From assembly GCA_938743325.2 (NCBI GenBank), contig OW568893.1, positions 62,001 to 126,000 on the forward strand: a DNA stretch of 64,000 nucleotides, read 5' to 3'. The translations under genes and the position numbers were made by a program. Shown here one piece after another: positions 50,248-60,042 of this stretch; within the stretch, counting starts at the first letter, position 1; each line of letters starts with the position of its first letter. The stretch comes from Pycnococcus provasolii (lineage: Eukaryota > Chlorophyta > Pseudoscourfieldiophyceae > Pseudoscourfieldiales > Pycnococcaceae). The notes beneath the pieces are model-generated. The model was not told where the DNA came from. It saw only the letters and a list, made by a program, of their open reading frames with translations, and did not search any database.

Positions 50248-50503
50248 GACAAAAAAAGGGGGATTCGGGGCCCCTCCCGGACATTTCCCCCCGTTATTTT
50301 CCCTCGTTGACCACCTTCTTCACGACGCGCTGACGGCGTTCTACAGGTCGGTTTTGAGCGTTGTTTTGTTCTAAACTCCATTACGAAAGACGAGGAATCC
50401 AGCGCAACAAACCGCATCTCCAACGGACAAATAGCGCAAAAGTTACAAAATTGCACTTGCAAAAAAAGGGGCCAAAATCCCTGGTGTTCTCGCGAATCCC
50501 CTG
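50248..50503. repeat. Right terminal inverted repeat
   Basis: Reverse-oriented counterpart of 46752-46998. A further 19-bp piece of the left side (TCCTGATCCCCGGTCGGAG, 46997-47015) has its counterpart at 50052-50068, so about 180 bp separate the two parts on this side. Confidence 0.88.
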
Positions 50504-51070
50504 TTAAAAAAAAGCTTAAGCTGATCATAACCGAGTTGAAACCCGCTCAACGGTGCCTGAGACTCACGGAGCAAACGGATCAGCGGTTCTAAAGTCTACT
50601 GTATTATTCGCTTTCTTTCCTCTTTACAGTAGACTACCCGGTACAGTACGCGTGCAAACTCTTCACCTTTGTGAAGTCTTCAGGAATCAGGAGTCAGTTC
50701 TCTTGGCCAGCTTCTCGGGACTGCTTCTCAATGATCAGCGAGCTGGTCAGTCAGGAACGGGGCAGGCAGGCAGCTGATCGGCCTTCAAGGGTGGGCATGG
50801 GCAGTACTCTTAAGGTTAGGCCGAAAGCTTTCACGGGAAAGATTAACCGGGCCTTGCCAAACCAAACCGGAACAACGTGCCCTACCCTAATAGTCTAAGA
50901 GGAGTAACTGCAAGCCCAAAGCTGCTCCTTTCTCTCGTCTCCTCGTCGCCATCAAACATATACTTGTATAGGTACAAGCCATAGGTAGTGCCCTTAAGAA
51001 AGCCACTCGACACGCCGCGTGTTTGAGCTCCTCTTAGTTCGTTCTTACCTTAAGGATACCCCGCTTCCTT
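50504..51070. promoter_or_regulatory. Intergenic region with an 11-bp hairpin
   Basis: 567 bp upstream of the EF-hand coiled-coil gene. AGTCTACTGTA (50593-50603) and TACAGTAGACT (50625-50635) form a perfect 11-bp inverted repeat with a 21-nt pyrimidine-rich loop. The remainder has no recognised gene. Confidence 0.45.
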
Positions 51071-52666
51071 ATGGCGCATAGCAGTGTTACATCAATGTCC
51101 CGCGGCGAGTTCCCGGTACTTCCCGGCCTGCCGCCGCTCGAGGGAACGGAAGCGCACGGCGACTCCGTCTACTTCGAGCCGCGAACGGACGTGAACGTCG
51201 TCGACGTTCCTCTCGTGCGGGAAAGGGAAAGGGAAAGAGAGAGACACGTCGGAATACGCGCGCCGTCCGCGCTCTCCATGACGGGACAGTCAGAGGCTGT
51301 CACCACGAAAACGGGAGCCACGAAAGCGAGCAGCAGTGCCGTCGTCACCAAGGAACTCGCGCGGCGCGCGTCGACCGCCGTCGATGCCTTCTCGAGCCTG
51401 AAAAATGCAATGGGACAGGCGGACGACACGGGAATCAAAGACGGCGACCTCGACGCCACGGAAGCGGGCACGCTCGACCCTGCACTCTACGAAAGACTCG
51501 GGCTCAGCAACGCCACGGAACTCATCAGCAGCTTCGACAAGGACGGGAACGGTAAACTCGACGCCTTTGAGCGCGTCGAGCTGCTCAGAGCACTGCTGGA
51601 CACCGTCAAGCCGGAGATGCTCAGCCTCGCGGAGGACGGAAGGTGGGAAGATGCCGAGGTGGTGCGCAAAGCGCGCGCAACCATGAGAGGGGAACTGCAG
51701 CACGAGGAGGCGGCAAGCTGGACGGAGCACATCGGGGAGCGCGAGAGGACACTGGCAGCCGCCGCGGAGGCTGACCTCGCCGCGCGCAAAAAGGCGTGGG
51801 AAGAGCGCGCGAAGAAGTTCGAGCAGGAAATGGACCGGAGAGTCGACGTCGAGCGCCAGCGATACGCAGTCGAAGTTCGCGCTATAGACAACGGCGACGA
51901 CAGGCCGCCTAACGCAGGACGTCTGCTTGGGCCGCTCACGCCTAAGATGAGGCCAAGTGAGCTCGACCTCACTCACACAATGACGCAGTGCGCGCGCAAC
52001 TATCGATACGCGCAGGCTGTCGCGTTGCAAAACGAGCACGACATGATTATGGGATTCCGCACCAACGAGCTCGGCGCGTTGGCGCGAGAGAGGGCGGCGA
52101 GGCTGCGCGCAATGGCAGAGGCGAGGCACAGGGATATTGTCAGCAAGCTGCGGCGCATGCGCGTCGACGGACGCAAGAAGCTGGAGATGATAAAGACGCA
52201 CGATCTGCTCACCGAGCAGCGCAAGCAGTACTTCCGCTACAAAAGCCACGCGCACGTGCACAAAAAGATCAACATCGAGTCAGCTAGCACATCGACGTTG
52301 CCGAATCGCGACGCGCGCTTGCCCGTCTTGCCCGTGGAGCCAGATACGGAACCGGAGGACCTTCGCGCGCCTGTGCAGGACGTCCGGCCGCGCACGATGG
52401 TTGGGCGCTTCAAGCACGCGGCGCGTTTAGAGCAGCACTACAACAATGCATTCTTTACCACAAACGACGGAGGCTCGAAATTCCGGCCCACCACCGCGCT
52501 GGATCTCGAGTGGATGCGTCGCGGGCGGATTCCGCGCGTGCTTGGGAATAAGACGACGCGCAAGCTCGTTCCCACGGTGGGACCTCGCGTCGTCGTTCCA
52601 CCGGCGGAGTTCCGCGCGTCGCCCAGGAAGGTTGCGGGAAAGTTGTGGAAAACATCGCATGTGTAA
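51071..52666 (+). CDS. EF-hand and coiled-coil protein, unknown role (531 aa)
   Basis: The start follows a C/T-rich stretch and the frame is uninterrupted. A canonical EF-hand loop sits near residues 155-170 (SSFDKDGNGKLDAFERVEL) with a weaker one before it (TGIKDGDLDATEAG). A long charged coiled coil runs from about 195 to 280 (RARATMRGELQHEE, AARKKAWEERAKKFEQEMD). A second helical region (about 310-400) has YAQAVALQNEHDMIMGFRT and RLRAMAEARHRDIVSKLRR. The C-terminus is basic with repeated RPRTMVGRF-like and RFKHAAR motifs. No targeting signal or enzyme motif is visible. The layout resembles cytoskeleton- or flagellum-associated proteins of protists, but no family is recognised. Confidence 0.68.
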   Translation: MAHSSVTSMSRGEFPVLPGLPPLEGTEAHGDSVYFEPRTDVNVVDVPLVRERERERERHVGIRAPSALSMTGQSEAVTTKTGATKASSSAVVTKELARRASTAVDAFSSLKNAMGQADDTGIKDGDLDATEAGTLDPALYERLGLSNATELISSFDKDGNGKLDAFERVELLRALLDTVKPEMLSLAEDGRWEDAEVVRKARATMRGELQHEEAASWTEHIGERERTLAAAAEADLAARKKAWEERAKKFEQEMDRRVDVERQRYAVEVRAIDNGDDRPPNAGRLLGPLTPKMRPSELDLTHTMTQCARNYRYAQAVALQNEHDMIMGFRTNELGALARERAARLRAMAEARHRDIVSKLRRMRVDGRKKLEMIKTHDLLTEQRKQYFRYKSHAHVHKKINIESASTSTLPNRDARLPVLPVEPDTEPEDLRAPVQDVRPRTMVGRFKHAARLEQHYNNAFFTTNDGGSKFRPTTALDLEWMRRGRIPRVLGNKTTRKLVPTVGPRVVVPPAEFRASPRKVAGKLWKTSHV

Positions 52667-53031
52667 TTAGGAATTGTCCTTTTGACCAAAGAGATGGTTC
52701 CCACCGTGGGACGACCTCACGTTGTCGTTGTTGAGATGCGCTCTTGGTAAAGTAGTTCAGTGCGACCTCTTTCAGAGTCGTCGTGTTCACAGTCTATATG
52801 GTTGGTGGCGATGGCGGCGACAGCAACGACGAAAACGTCGCAAGCTACGAAAAGCTGGCAGTAGCTTCGAAATCACGTACAAAAATAATGCGCTGAATGG
52901 TTGAAAGTGAAAATGGTGTGAATGGATTCCATGACCGCTGGATGAAAGCAAACAAATCCACATTCCATTACTGAAAATAAAATGAGCACAAATTGTGGCG
53001 TTTAAAACGAGACGGAACAGTTCACAACACG
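52667..53031. other. Convergent intergenic region
   Basis: 365 bp between the EF-hand/coiled-coil and SANT-protein stops. GTTCCCACCGTGGGACGACCTCACGTTGTCGTT (52697-52729, quoted only in part as GTTCCCACCGTGGG...) resembles the coding sequence at 52568-52597 of the gene just upstream. No other feature is seen. Confidence 0.4.
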
Positions 53032-56000
53032 TCACTCCTCTTCCATCTCTTCGTCAACAGCTTCCAAGTTAGGCTCAGGGGGAGGATTAGGCTCGATGTC
53101 GGACATGGGCTCGTCAGGCTTAGGCGTAGCATTCGCCTCAACCTCAGGCTCAGGACCAGCATCAGCATCAGCATCAGCATCAACCTCAGGCTCAGCACCA
53201 GCATCAGCATCAGCATCAGCATCAGCATCAGCATCAGCAACAGACTTTGGGTTCATTTCGCCGTCATCATCCTGCTTCTCCTCAGCGGGCGGCGCGTCAG
53301 ACTCCTTTGCACCATCGCCTTCTTTCTCCTCCTCATGCCGAGTTTCCTCTGCAGCAGCAGGAACAACGTCATCTGTGACAGCCGCAGCTTCAGCCTTCGG
53401 CTTTTCTTTCGAAGGCGGCGGCGGAGGAGGAGGAGGAGGAGGAATCTCCTCGCCTGCTGACTTGGCAGCAGCAGCGGCGGCAGCGGCAGCCGCTTGGGCC
53501 GCTTGCTGTTGCTGTGCCATGGCCGCTTGTGCCGCCGCCTGCTGCGCCATCAGAGGTGCGAAAAGAGCCTGTGCGGCTTGCATCTGCGCTTGGACGGCGG
53601 CAAGTCCCATCGGATTCATCGCCGCCGCCGCGAGCTGCAGCGCGAACAGTGCACCCGCACCGCCATCCGCAAGACCCTGAAGGCCTTGAAGACCCTGCAG
53701 CTGAGCAAGCCCGGGCATTGCTGCACTCATTGCCGCTGCCGCGGCAGCGTACCCCTGCTGCGTCTGCGCCTGCTGAGCCGCCTGTGCCTGCTGAGCTGCA
53801 TGTGCCTGCTGTTGCTGTTGAGCTGCCACCGCAGCGCCACGAGGGGCTCCAACGGGCGCGTGCCCACCTTCTCTCAGCATCTCGTCCAGGGCAAGCGTCT
53901 TTCTGTTGCGTGCGAAGAATGCGCGGCACTTAGCCACGCCTTTGCTATTCACGGCTGCGGAAACCTTCTTGAAGTCGCGCCCATGAGCGCGTATGGCCTC
54001 CAGGAAACGTTCGCGTTCGCTTTCACTCCAAACATCTTCCTCCGCGTCGTTACCGCCGCTGGGAGGTCCGGGAGGCGGCGGTGGTCCTGGCACGTCGCCC
54101 GCCGCCGTCTTCTGACGCTTCGCTTGTCGCTCCTCCTTCCGTTTCTTGGCGTCCGTCTCCTTTTTCTTTGCTTCCTGAGCCACGGCGGCGGCAGCCGCCG
54201 CGGCAGATACGGCAGCGGCGGAATTCGGGTCGCCGCCGTTTGCCGCATTTGCGGCGTCAGATCCACGAACGGGTGCAAACACCCAATTATCGTCGCCGTG
54301 GCCCGCAACTGCGCCCGCGCGGATGCCACCGCCAGCCTCCGGCGCACCACTTCCCGTTTTGCTCATTCCGCGCTTGCGAGACTGCTGCCGGCGACGAATT
54401 TTCTCAAAGAGCGGGCGCTTCTGGTTGCGGTAGTAAAATTCCACGCAGTCTCCCGTCGAGCGACCAGGTAGGCTTTGCGCAATTTTGCGGAAATTTTTTG
54501 GGTACGCCCAAAAGCGGTCCAAGAAGATGCGCTTTTCCTCCTCGGTCCATGGGCACGCGCGCTGCTCCTCGATGCTGAGGTGTGCCGCGTCTTGCACGAG
54601 ACCGTTGTTGTCCACGAACATATCCACGCGTCTTTCGTGCTCGCACCATTGATCGGGCAGCGGAGCCTCGTGTCGGCGCAGGCGTTCTTGCCGAGCTTCG
54701 TACCAGTCAACACGTAGACGTCCAAGCACAGGGAAGAAGCGATATCCGTTGCACTGTCCATCCGGACGCCAGCAGCGTGGTGTGATGTACATGCTCGAGA
54801 AGAAAAGGGGCATGGGAGACATCGACGGCGTTTGTAAGTGAAGCCCTGGCGCTGCCGCTGTGCTTGTGGGAAGCGTGCGTCGGGTTGCGCGCTTCTCACG
54901 AGGCGCGCTTCCATCGTCGCGTTTGCCTTTGTCCTGCTCGTCGTCGCCTTTCTCATCTTTGCCAATTTTCTCTTTCTCTCCAGAGGCGGCGGCAGCGGCA
55001 GCGGAAGCAGCCCTCTCCTCTCTCTCCGTCTCTTGGCGAATGAGTTCCTGTTTCCGCGCCAGCTTCTCTGCTTCCACAAGAGCATCTACCTTTCTGTTGT
55101 CAAACTTCACAGCCGCACCGGCATTATACACAAGTTCCCTGAGATGTGTCAGAACGAGCGGCTCCTTGCCATCCGGACTCTCCTCTGCCTCGAATGGATA
55201 CGCCATAGCGAGCTCCTCGCCAACCCTTCCGTCGGGCATGAGCGCGTCTGAGCTCATTGGTCGCGACATTCGAGTGGGCACCGATGCTGACGTACGCAAC
55301 GCTGTGTTCCCAGCGAGCGCTGGGCGCTCGCCCAGTCCGCCCATGAAGAGAACGCCACCTTTCGACTTCTCAAAGCCGGACTTGAGCGTGAGATCGTTGT
55401 AGCTCATCGCTCCGCCGCGCAGTCGACTCGACGCACGCGACGGTGCCTCGCGCGACTCGCCCAGCCCCCGAGCGGCAGCAATTAGCGCAGATGCTCGTTC
55501 TGCGTCGCTCTTCTTTGTTTTCGCCGCCGCTGCTGCACCCTCCTCCTCCACTGCCTCCTCACCCTTCGCGGCATCGGCCATCTCTTCATCATGCTCTTCC
55601 GACTGCGCAACCTGTGTACCCTGCAACGCCACGTCCTGCTGCAGCGCACTTTTCCAATCATCGAGCCTTCGGATGCCGAGTTGTTCATCGACGCGCTTGC
55701 GGTAGTAAAATTTAGCCAGGTTCATCTTACGCTCCCAGCTGTCATCAGCACGCTGCTGTAAAATTCTCAAGAATGTCGGGCGATTTCGTGCATGCTCCTC
55801 TGCATGCTTCCGAGCAAACGGAAGTTCCGAGGGGTCGTAGTAAAGCGGAGGCGGTCCATTCGCAGCAATTTCGATGAAACGTCGACGCTCTAGACGATTT
55901 ATTGACGTGGCAACGGGTTCCAATCGTTCTAATGGCTCTGCAACGTTTTCTCGAGCCATGTCGGTATCACCGTCGCCATTGCTTTCCGGTCGGTCTGATT

Positions 56001-56484
56001 CCATGTCCACAGGCGCAGGTGCTCCTGCTACAGGACCACCATCCCGTGTGGCGAGCAGTCCCCGTGCCTCGAGAGCCTTAAGCGCGCCCAACGGATATAG
56101 CTTTGCCAGATTCCTGCGCGCCGCCTCACCCTTTCTTCTCGATTCTTCAATCACTGTCGCAACGCTGTTCGTGCGATCGTACGGTATGCGCAGGCTCCAA
56201 GGCACCGCTAGTCCAGCTTTCCTTCGCTCCTGCCGCTTTTCCTCGCGCTGCTTCGCCTCCAACGCGCGCTTGCGCGCAAGCTCCTTCGCAACGGCCGCGG
56301 CGCGACCCTCCCACACGGCGCGTGTTCTGACAATATCCGACTTCAAGTCATCCTCCGCAGGTTCAGCCTCCACCTCGAGCTCCTTGATTTGCCGTTCGAT
56401 ATTTTCAATCTTGGAGTAAGACTCGTTCAGTTTCTTGGACACCTCCATGCGTGCCTCTGTCGCAGTTGCCGGTGATGTTGGAGG

Positions 56485-56527
<43 letters not shown>

Positions 56528-58245
56528 GATGGCGCTTCGGCAGCCACGTCCATCGCCTCTTCCTTGACGGAAGGTGCGGGCGTTGCGGCGGGTGTCGTGC
56601 CACCCTTCTCTGATCGTTCCTGCGTATCCTTAGGTTCTTTCCTCTTGCGTGGAATTGCGACTGGGCTGGCTGCAGGCTGGCCATCAGCTCCAAAGCTGGC
56701 ACTTGCCTTTCGTGGGATGGAAAAGCCAAGACCTGATGCACTGCGTCCGGGTGCCTTGGGCGAAGCGGGCCCGACCATGCTAGGGGAGAGCAGGGGTGCG
56801 GGCGACGCGAGGCTGGCTGGACCCGCTCCCAGGCTTGCTGGCATCGACATGGCAACCGGTAGTGCCGGTTGCGGTTTCTCCTCCTTCGCGGCGGCTGGCG
56901 AATTCGGCGTCACGGCACTAGGCCGCCAGTCGAGTGGTCTCGACTGCAGGCGAGATACCGACGGCGGCATCTGCCTGTCGTTGTCAGAGGGACCTCGCCG
57001 TGCAGAGTCACGTTCGTTCTCGTCGCGCATGCGCTCGCGCTCCCTGTCGCGTGGCGTCATACCGCCTCCTCCTCCAGGACCTCCGCCCATGCCAGGGCCG
57101 GCAGAATGCATACGCTGTATGGGCGGTCCGAATCCGCCCGCCGGCGCGCTCGGCGTCCTGTTGATTGGCCCGCCTCTCTGCCCTGGCGGTGGACCGTGTC
57201 CCGGCGGCGGCGGCCCTCGTCCGTACGGACCGTCGCCGCCCATTCCCGGTGGCATGAGGCGCGGTCGCGAGCTCGAAGCCGACGGCGGTGGACCTCCTCC
57301 ATCCTGCGGCGCTGGCGAGCGTCGGCCGTCGCCGCCCATGCCAGGCGGCGGTCCCATGCCGGGCGGCGGTCCCATGCGCGGCGGCGGTCCGTCGCGGCGT
57401 CCAAAGTGCTCGCGATGGTCGTCGTCTCGCGACGGCGGTGGCATCATAGACGGCGGCGGTCCCATCATTCCCGGCGGCGGGCCCATGCGCAGCTCGCCAT
57501 CTTCCCAATCGCCGTCGTCGTGCTGCTGCGGACCTCCACGACCTCGCGGCGGTCCCATTCTTGGCGGCGGCGGTCCTCGAGGCGGTCCCCAGTCACCCGG
57601 ACCGCCGCGCGGCGGCGGCGGACCTTGGTTTCCGTAGAAGTCGCCACCGCCGCTCGGCATGCGCGGCGGCGGTGGACCCGCGCCCATGCCCGGCGGCGGT
57701 CCGTCGAAGAAGTGCGGCGGCGGAGGACCGTCGTGCATATTCCAGTGCGGCGGCGGCGGTCCGCGCGCGCCGCGTCCTGGCGGCGGCCGTCTGTTGTCCC
57801 ATCCGGGCGGCGGACCACCGCCCATACCTGGCGGCGGCGGTCCTCCCCCGTGCATGCCTGGCGGCGGTCCGTTGTTGTCCCATGCTCCGTGAGGCGGCGG
57901 CGGACCACGGCTATCCCATCCGCCAGGTGGTCCTCCAGGATGACCTGGACCACCACCACCACCACCACGGCGCATACCCGGCGGCGGTCCGGCACCCCCA
58001 CCCCCAGAAGGCCCACCACCTCTTTCTGCGTCCCTCATAACATCCCGTTCAAGGGGCCCAGAACCATGCCCAGGCCCAAGCTCACCCCTCATAGAGTTGT
58101 CTTGGAACCTCCTTTGATGATTCATAATCCCGTGGATTGCTGGAGGAGGAGGACCACCACCACCACCATCCCCTAAAGGACGCCTTCCGCCACCACCACC
58201 ACCACCACCAGGAGGATTACCATTACCACCATTGTCGTCACCCAT
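53032..58245 (-). CDS. Double-SANT corepressor-like protein (NCoR/POWERDRESS type, 1737 aa)
   Basis: The N-terminal 400 residues are Gly/Pro-rich (GPPPGMGG repeats). A Ser/Pro region with a Gln run near 575-588 follows, then a helical region (about 615-760) with REEKRQERRKAGLAVPWSLRIPYD. Two SANT domains lie further on: CPWTEEEKRIFLDRFWAY...PGRSTGDCVEFYYRNQKR near 1225-1280, and VWSESERERFLEAIRAHGRDF...KGVAKCRAFFARNRK near 1402-1450. The last 130 residues are acidic, with DADADADA tracts from a GCATCA array (53155-53250). The paired SANT layout matches animal NCoR/SMRT and plant POWERDRESS, which bind and activate class I HDACs. A class I HDAC gene lies 8.5 kb away. The pairing with that HDAC is inferred. 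Confidence 0.85.
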
Positions 58246-58511
58246 CCCTCAAATGTCAAATCCGGAGAGCGAGACTCGAGAAAGACGACTAATGAGACGA
58301 CACAATGAGACGAGGAGACGAGGAGTGCGACACCAGAGCACACACAATGAGCACAGAGAGCACACACACACACACAGAGAGCACAGACACAGAGATGAAT
58401 GAAGCAGGTGCCTGCAGAATGAAACAGTACTCGAGAGTCGAGAGGAGAAAGAATGGCGGAGGAGAATGGCGACTAATGCGCCGGGAGGGACCCGAGGGAG
58501 AACGAACTTGT

Positions 58512-58665
58512 GCAAACCCTAACCCTACGATAGACTAGGTGTGGGCGTCGGAACCCTAACCCTAACCCTAGCTAGATCGCGTCGGAACCCTAACCGGCAT
58601 CATAGCCCTATCGTAGTTGTGGGCGTCGGAACCCTAGCCCTAACCCTAACCCTAACCCTAATGGG
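58512..58665. promoter_or_regulatory. Interstitial telomere-like repeats upstream of the SANT gene
   Basis: Four blocks of CCCTAA-type units with GTGTGGGCGTCGGAACCC separators lie at about 58516-58530, 58550-58571, 58585-58595 and 58628-58662. The CCTA(C/T)...GGGCGTCGG module is itself roughly duplicated. The block is about 270 bp upstream of the SANT-protein start and may act as a telobox element or be a remnant of telomeric DNA insertion. Confidence 0.6.
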
Positions 58666-58807
58666 GGGACCCCTTACCATTCGGGTTGGAACTTGACGCC
58701 GTTTTTTTTTCAAGAAGTTGAAATTCTGTGGTGTTGCTGTATGTATGTATTAATAGTTGTACAAGTGCTGTTTGTTGTTTGTTCCTGTTGTTTCAGGAAT
58801 CCTCTCA

Positions 58808-59457
58808 TCAAGAGTCGTTCACCATGCTCCCGAAGCACCGCGCGACTATGCTCCTGGCGTACGGAATGTACGATAAGCAGTACCAAGTCAACGCGGCACT
58901 CTGCGCGATAATGCAAATTAACGTCAAGAGCGGGTCGCGCAGGTAAAGCGCGCTCACGAGAGTCGCGACCATGCACAACACGTACAGAAGCGTAGCGATG
59001 ACCCTGTAAGATTTTGTCATGCCCTCAATCTGCGCCTGGGTGGTTGGTTCATTCACGGAATGGCATGTTTTGTGGAGTTAGCCGTGCATGTTTTGTGCTT
59101 GCCGCCGTTTACGTCTACGTCTACGTCTACGTCTACGTCTACGACAACGCAAGCAGCGCTTACCTTCGGTCCGAATAAGAACATCATGCTGCATATGGAA
59201 ATCAAGTTCCCAAACGTGTACGTCACGCCAAACTTCGTCGGGTTTCCCCAGAACAACGACGACATCATCGACATGAGAATGCCCACGCTGAAGCACGCGC
59301 AGAACCCGTAGAAGCGCGTCGTGTAGGACATGGTCGTCGCTTCGGAGAACTCCGCGCGCACTGTGTCAAGCAGCGTCGGTTCAGGCTCCTCTGTGATTCC
59401 AAGCTGGTATCCCGCCTTCTCCATCGAACGCTTCAACGACGCGAACATGCCGGACAT
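58808..59457 (-). CDS. SFT2: SFT2-family vesicle transport protein, two exons
   Basis: Two minus-strand exons: 59457-59164 and 59035-58808, with a 128-nt intron (GTAAGC donor, CACCCAG acceptor) giving 173 residues. The joined protein reads MFLFGPK-AQIEGMTKSYR, matching the SFT2 pattern in which a hydrophobic segment plus GP leads to a basic loop and YRVIAT. Four membrane segments are visible: TRFYGFCACFSVGILMSMMS, FGNLISICSMMFLFG, VIATLLYVLCMVATLVSALY and TLICIIAQSAALTWYCLSYI, with the conserved SYIPYAR. SFT2 proteins act in retrograde traffic to the Golgi. The first 65 residues form a cytosolic tail. A run of ACGTCT units lies in the intron; if retained it would encode VDVDVDV. Confidence 0.88.
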
Positions 59458-59554
59458 GGGACTGGGAGAGGCAGATGAAATAGGTTGGTAAAGATGGTTG
59501 GTAATACTGTAATACGGGGAGAGGAAAAAAACAACAAGGAAAAATCAAAGCAAA

Positions 59555-59610
59555 GTTAGGGTTAGGGTTTTGGGTTAGGGTTTGGGTTAGGGTTTTGGAT
59601 TGGGTTTGGG
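59555..59610. promoter_or_regulatory. TTAGGGTT repeat in a divergent promoter
   Basis: GTTAGGGTTAGGGTTTTGGG, then TTAGGGTTTGGGTTAGGG, lie between the SFT2 and CrcB starts. These are reverse-strand telobox motifs as described for the other divergent promoters. Confidence 0.6.
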
Positions 59611-59632
59611 AGGTGTCACGCACACACACGTC

Positions 59633-60034
59633 ATGTCGTCCGTCGATCCCGCGCTCCTAGTGGGAGTCGCACTCGGCGGGGGCGCAGGCGCAGCGCTGAG
59701 GTATGCCGCGACGTGCATTCAGTTTAATAAGACGAAGTGCGCTTACACAATCACAGCCATCAACGTCACGGGATCGTTCATATTAGGGGCTGTGAGCGCA
59801 TCGCCCGCACTTACACCCGCAGCTCGCACAATTCTTGGAGTTGGCGTGTGCGGCGGATTCACGACGTTCTCCACCTTCGCCATGGAAGGTTCGGCGTACG
59901 TCGACCGCAACGCGTGGCACCTGCTCGGAGCGCACGTCGCAGCCAACGTCGTCGGCTCCATTGCTGCAGCGAGGCTCGGACAAGCAGCTGCTCTTAGGTT
60001 GCACAAACTGAATATCGTCAAAAAAAACAAGTAA
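59633..60034 (+). CDS. crcB: CrcB/Fluc fluoride-ion channel, single-domain type (133 aa)
   Basis: I start at MSSVDPALLVGV (59633), 11 codons into the frame. Length is that of a bacterial Fluc subunit, and four hydrophobic segments are visible. Signatures are GGGAGAALRYAAT near the start, NVTGSFILGA in the second segment, and GVCGGFTTFSTFAMEG, which holds the TTFSTF motif of the fluoride pore. Bacterial Fluc works as an antiparallel dual-topology dimer and exports toxic fluoride. Fungal and plant FEX proteins instead fuse two such domains. A one-domain version in a eukaryotic nuclear genome would need dual-topology assembly, which suggests bacterial ancestry by transfer. It is convergent with the VOC gene, with only 8 bp between stops. 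Confidence 0.9.
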   Translation: MSSVDPALLVGVALGGGAGAALRYAATCIQFNKTKCAYTITAINVTGSFILGAVSASPALTPAARTILGVGVCGGFTTFSTFAMEGSAYVDRNAWHLLGAHVAANVVGSIAAARLGQAAALRLHKLNIVKKNK

Positions 60035-60042
60035 TTCTAGTT

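Larger units (their letters stand above)
46752..50503 (+). mobile_element. TTAA-flanked DNA transposon with about 250-bp inverted repeats (3.75 kb)
   Basis: The element runs from CAGGGGATTCGCGAGAAC to its inverted copy. TTAA lies directly outside both ends (46748-46751 and 50504-50507), as in the short relative at 17395-17992, so TTAA is the likely target duplication. The inverted repeats are about 247 bp on the left and 256 bp on the right. They share the first 27 bp, differ for about 20 bp, then match again for about 200 bp. One frame of 971 codons fills the interior. TTAA duplications are known for piggyBac and Kolobok transposons. The enzyme does not show the piggyBac motifs I know, so a Kolobok-like or unnamed superfamily is my best inference. 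The high match between inverted repeats suggests recent activity. Confidence 0.88.

Noticed and set aside
53155-53250. GCATCA array considered as an independent satellite
   Set aside because: In frame with the SANT protein's acidic C-terminus.
56435-58176. Long frames (400 and 435 codons) antisense to the SANT gene
   Set aside because: They read through the opposite strand of GPPP and Gln repeats and give low-complexity Gly/Arg sequences.
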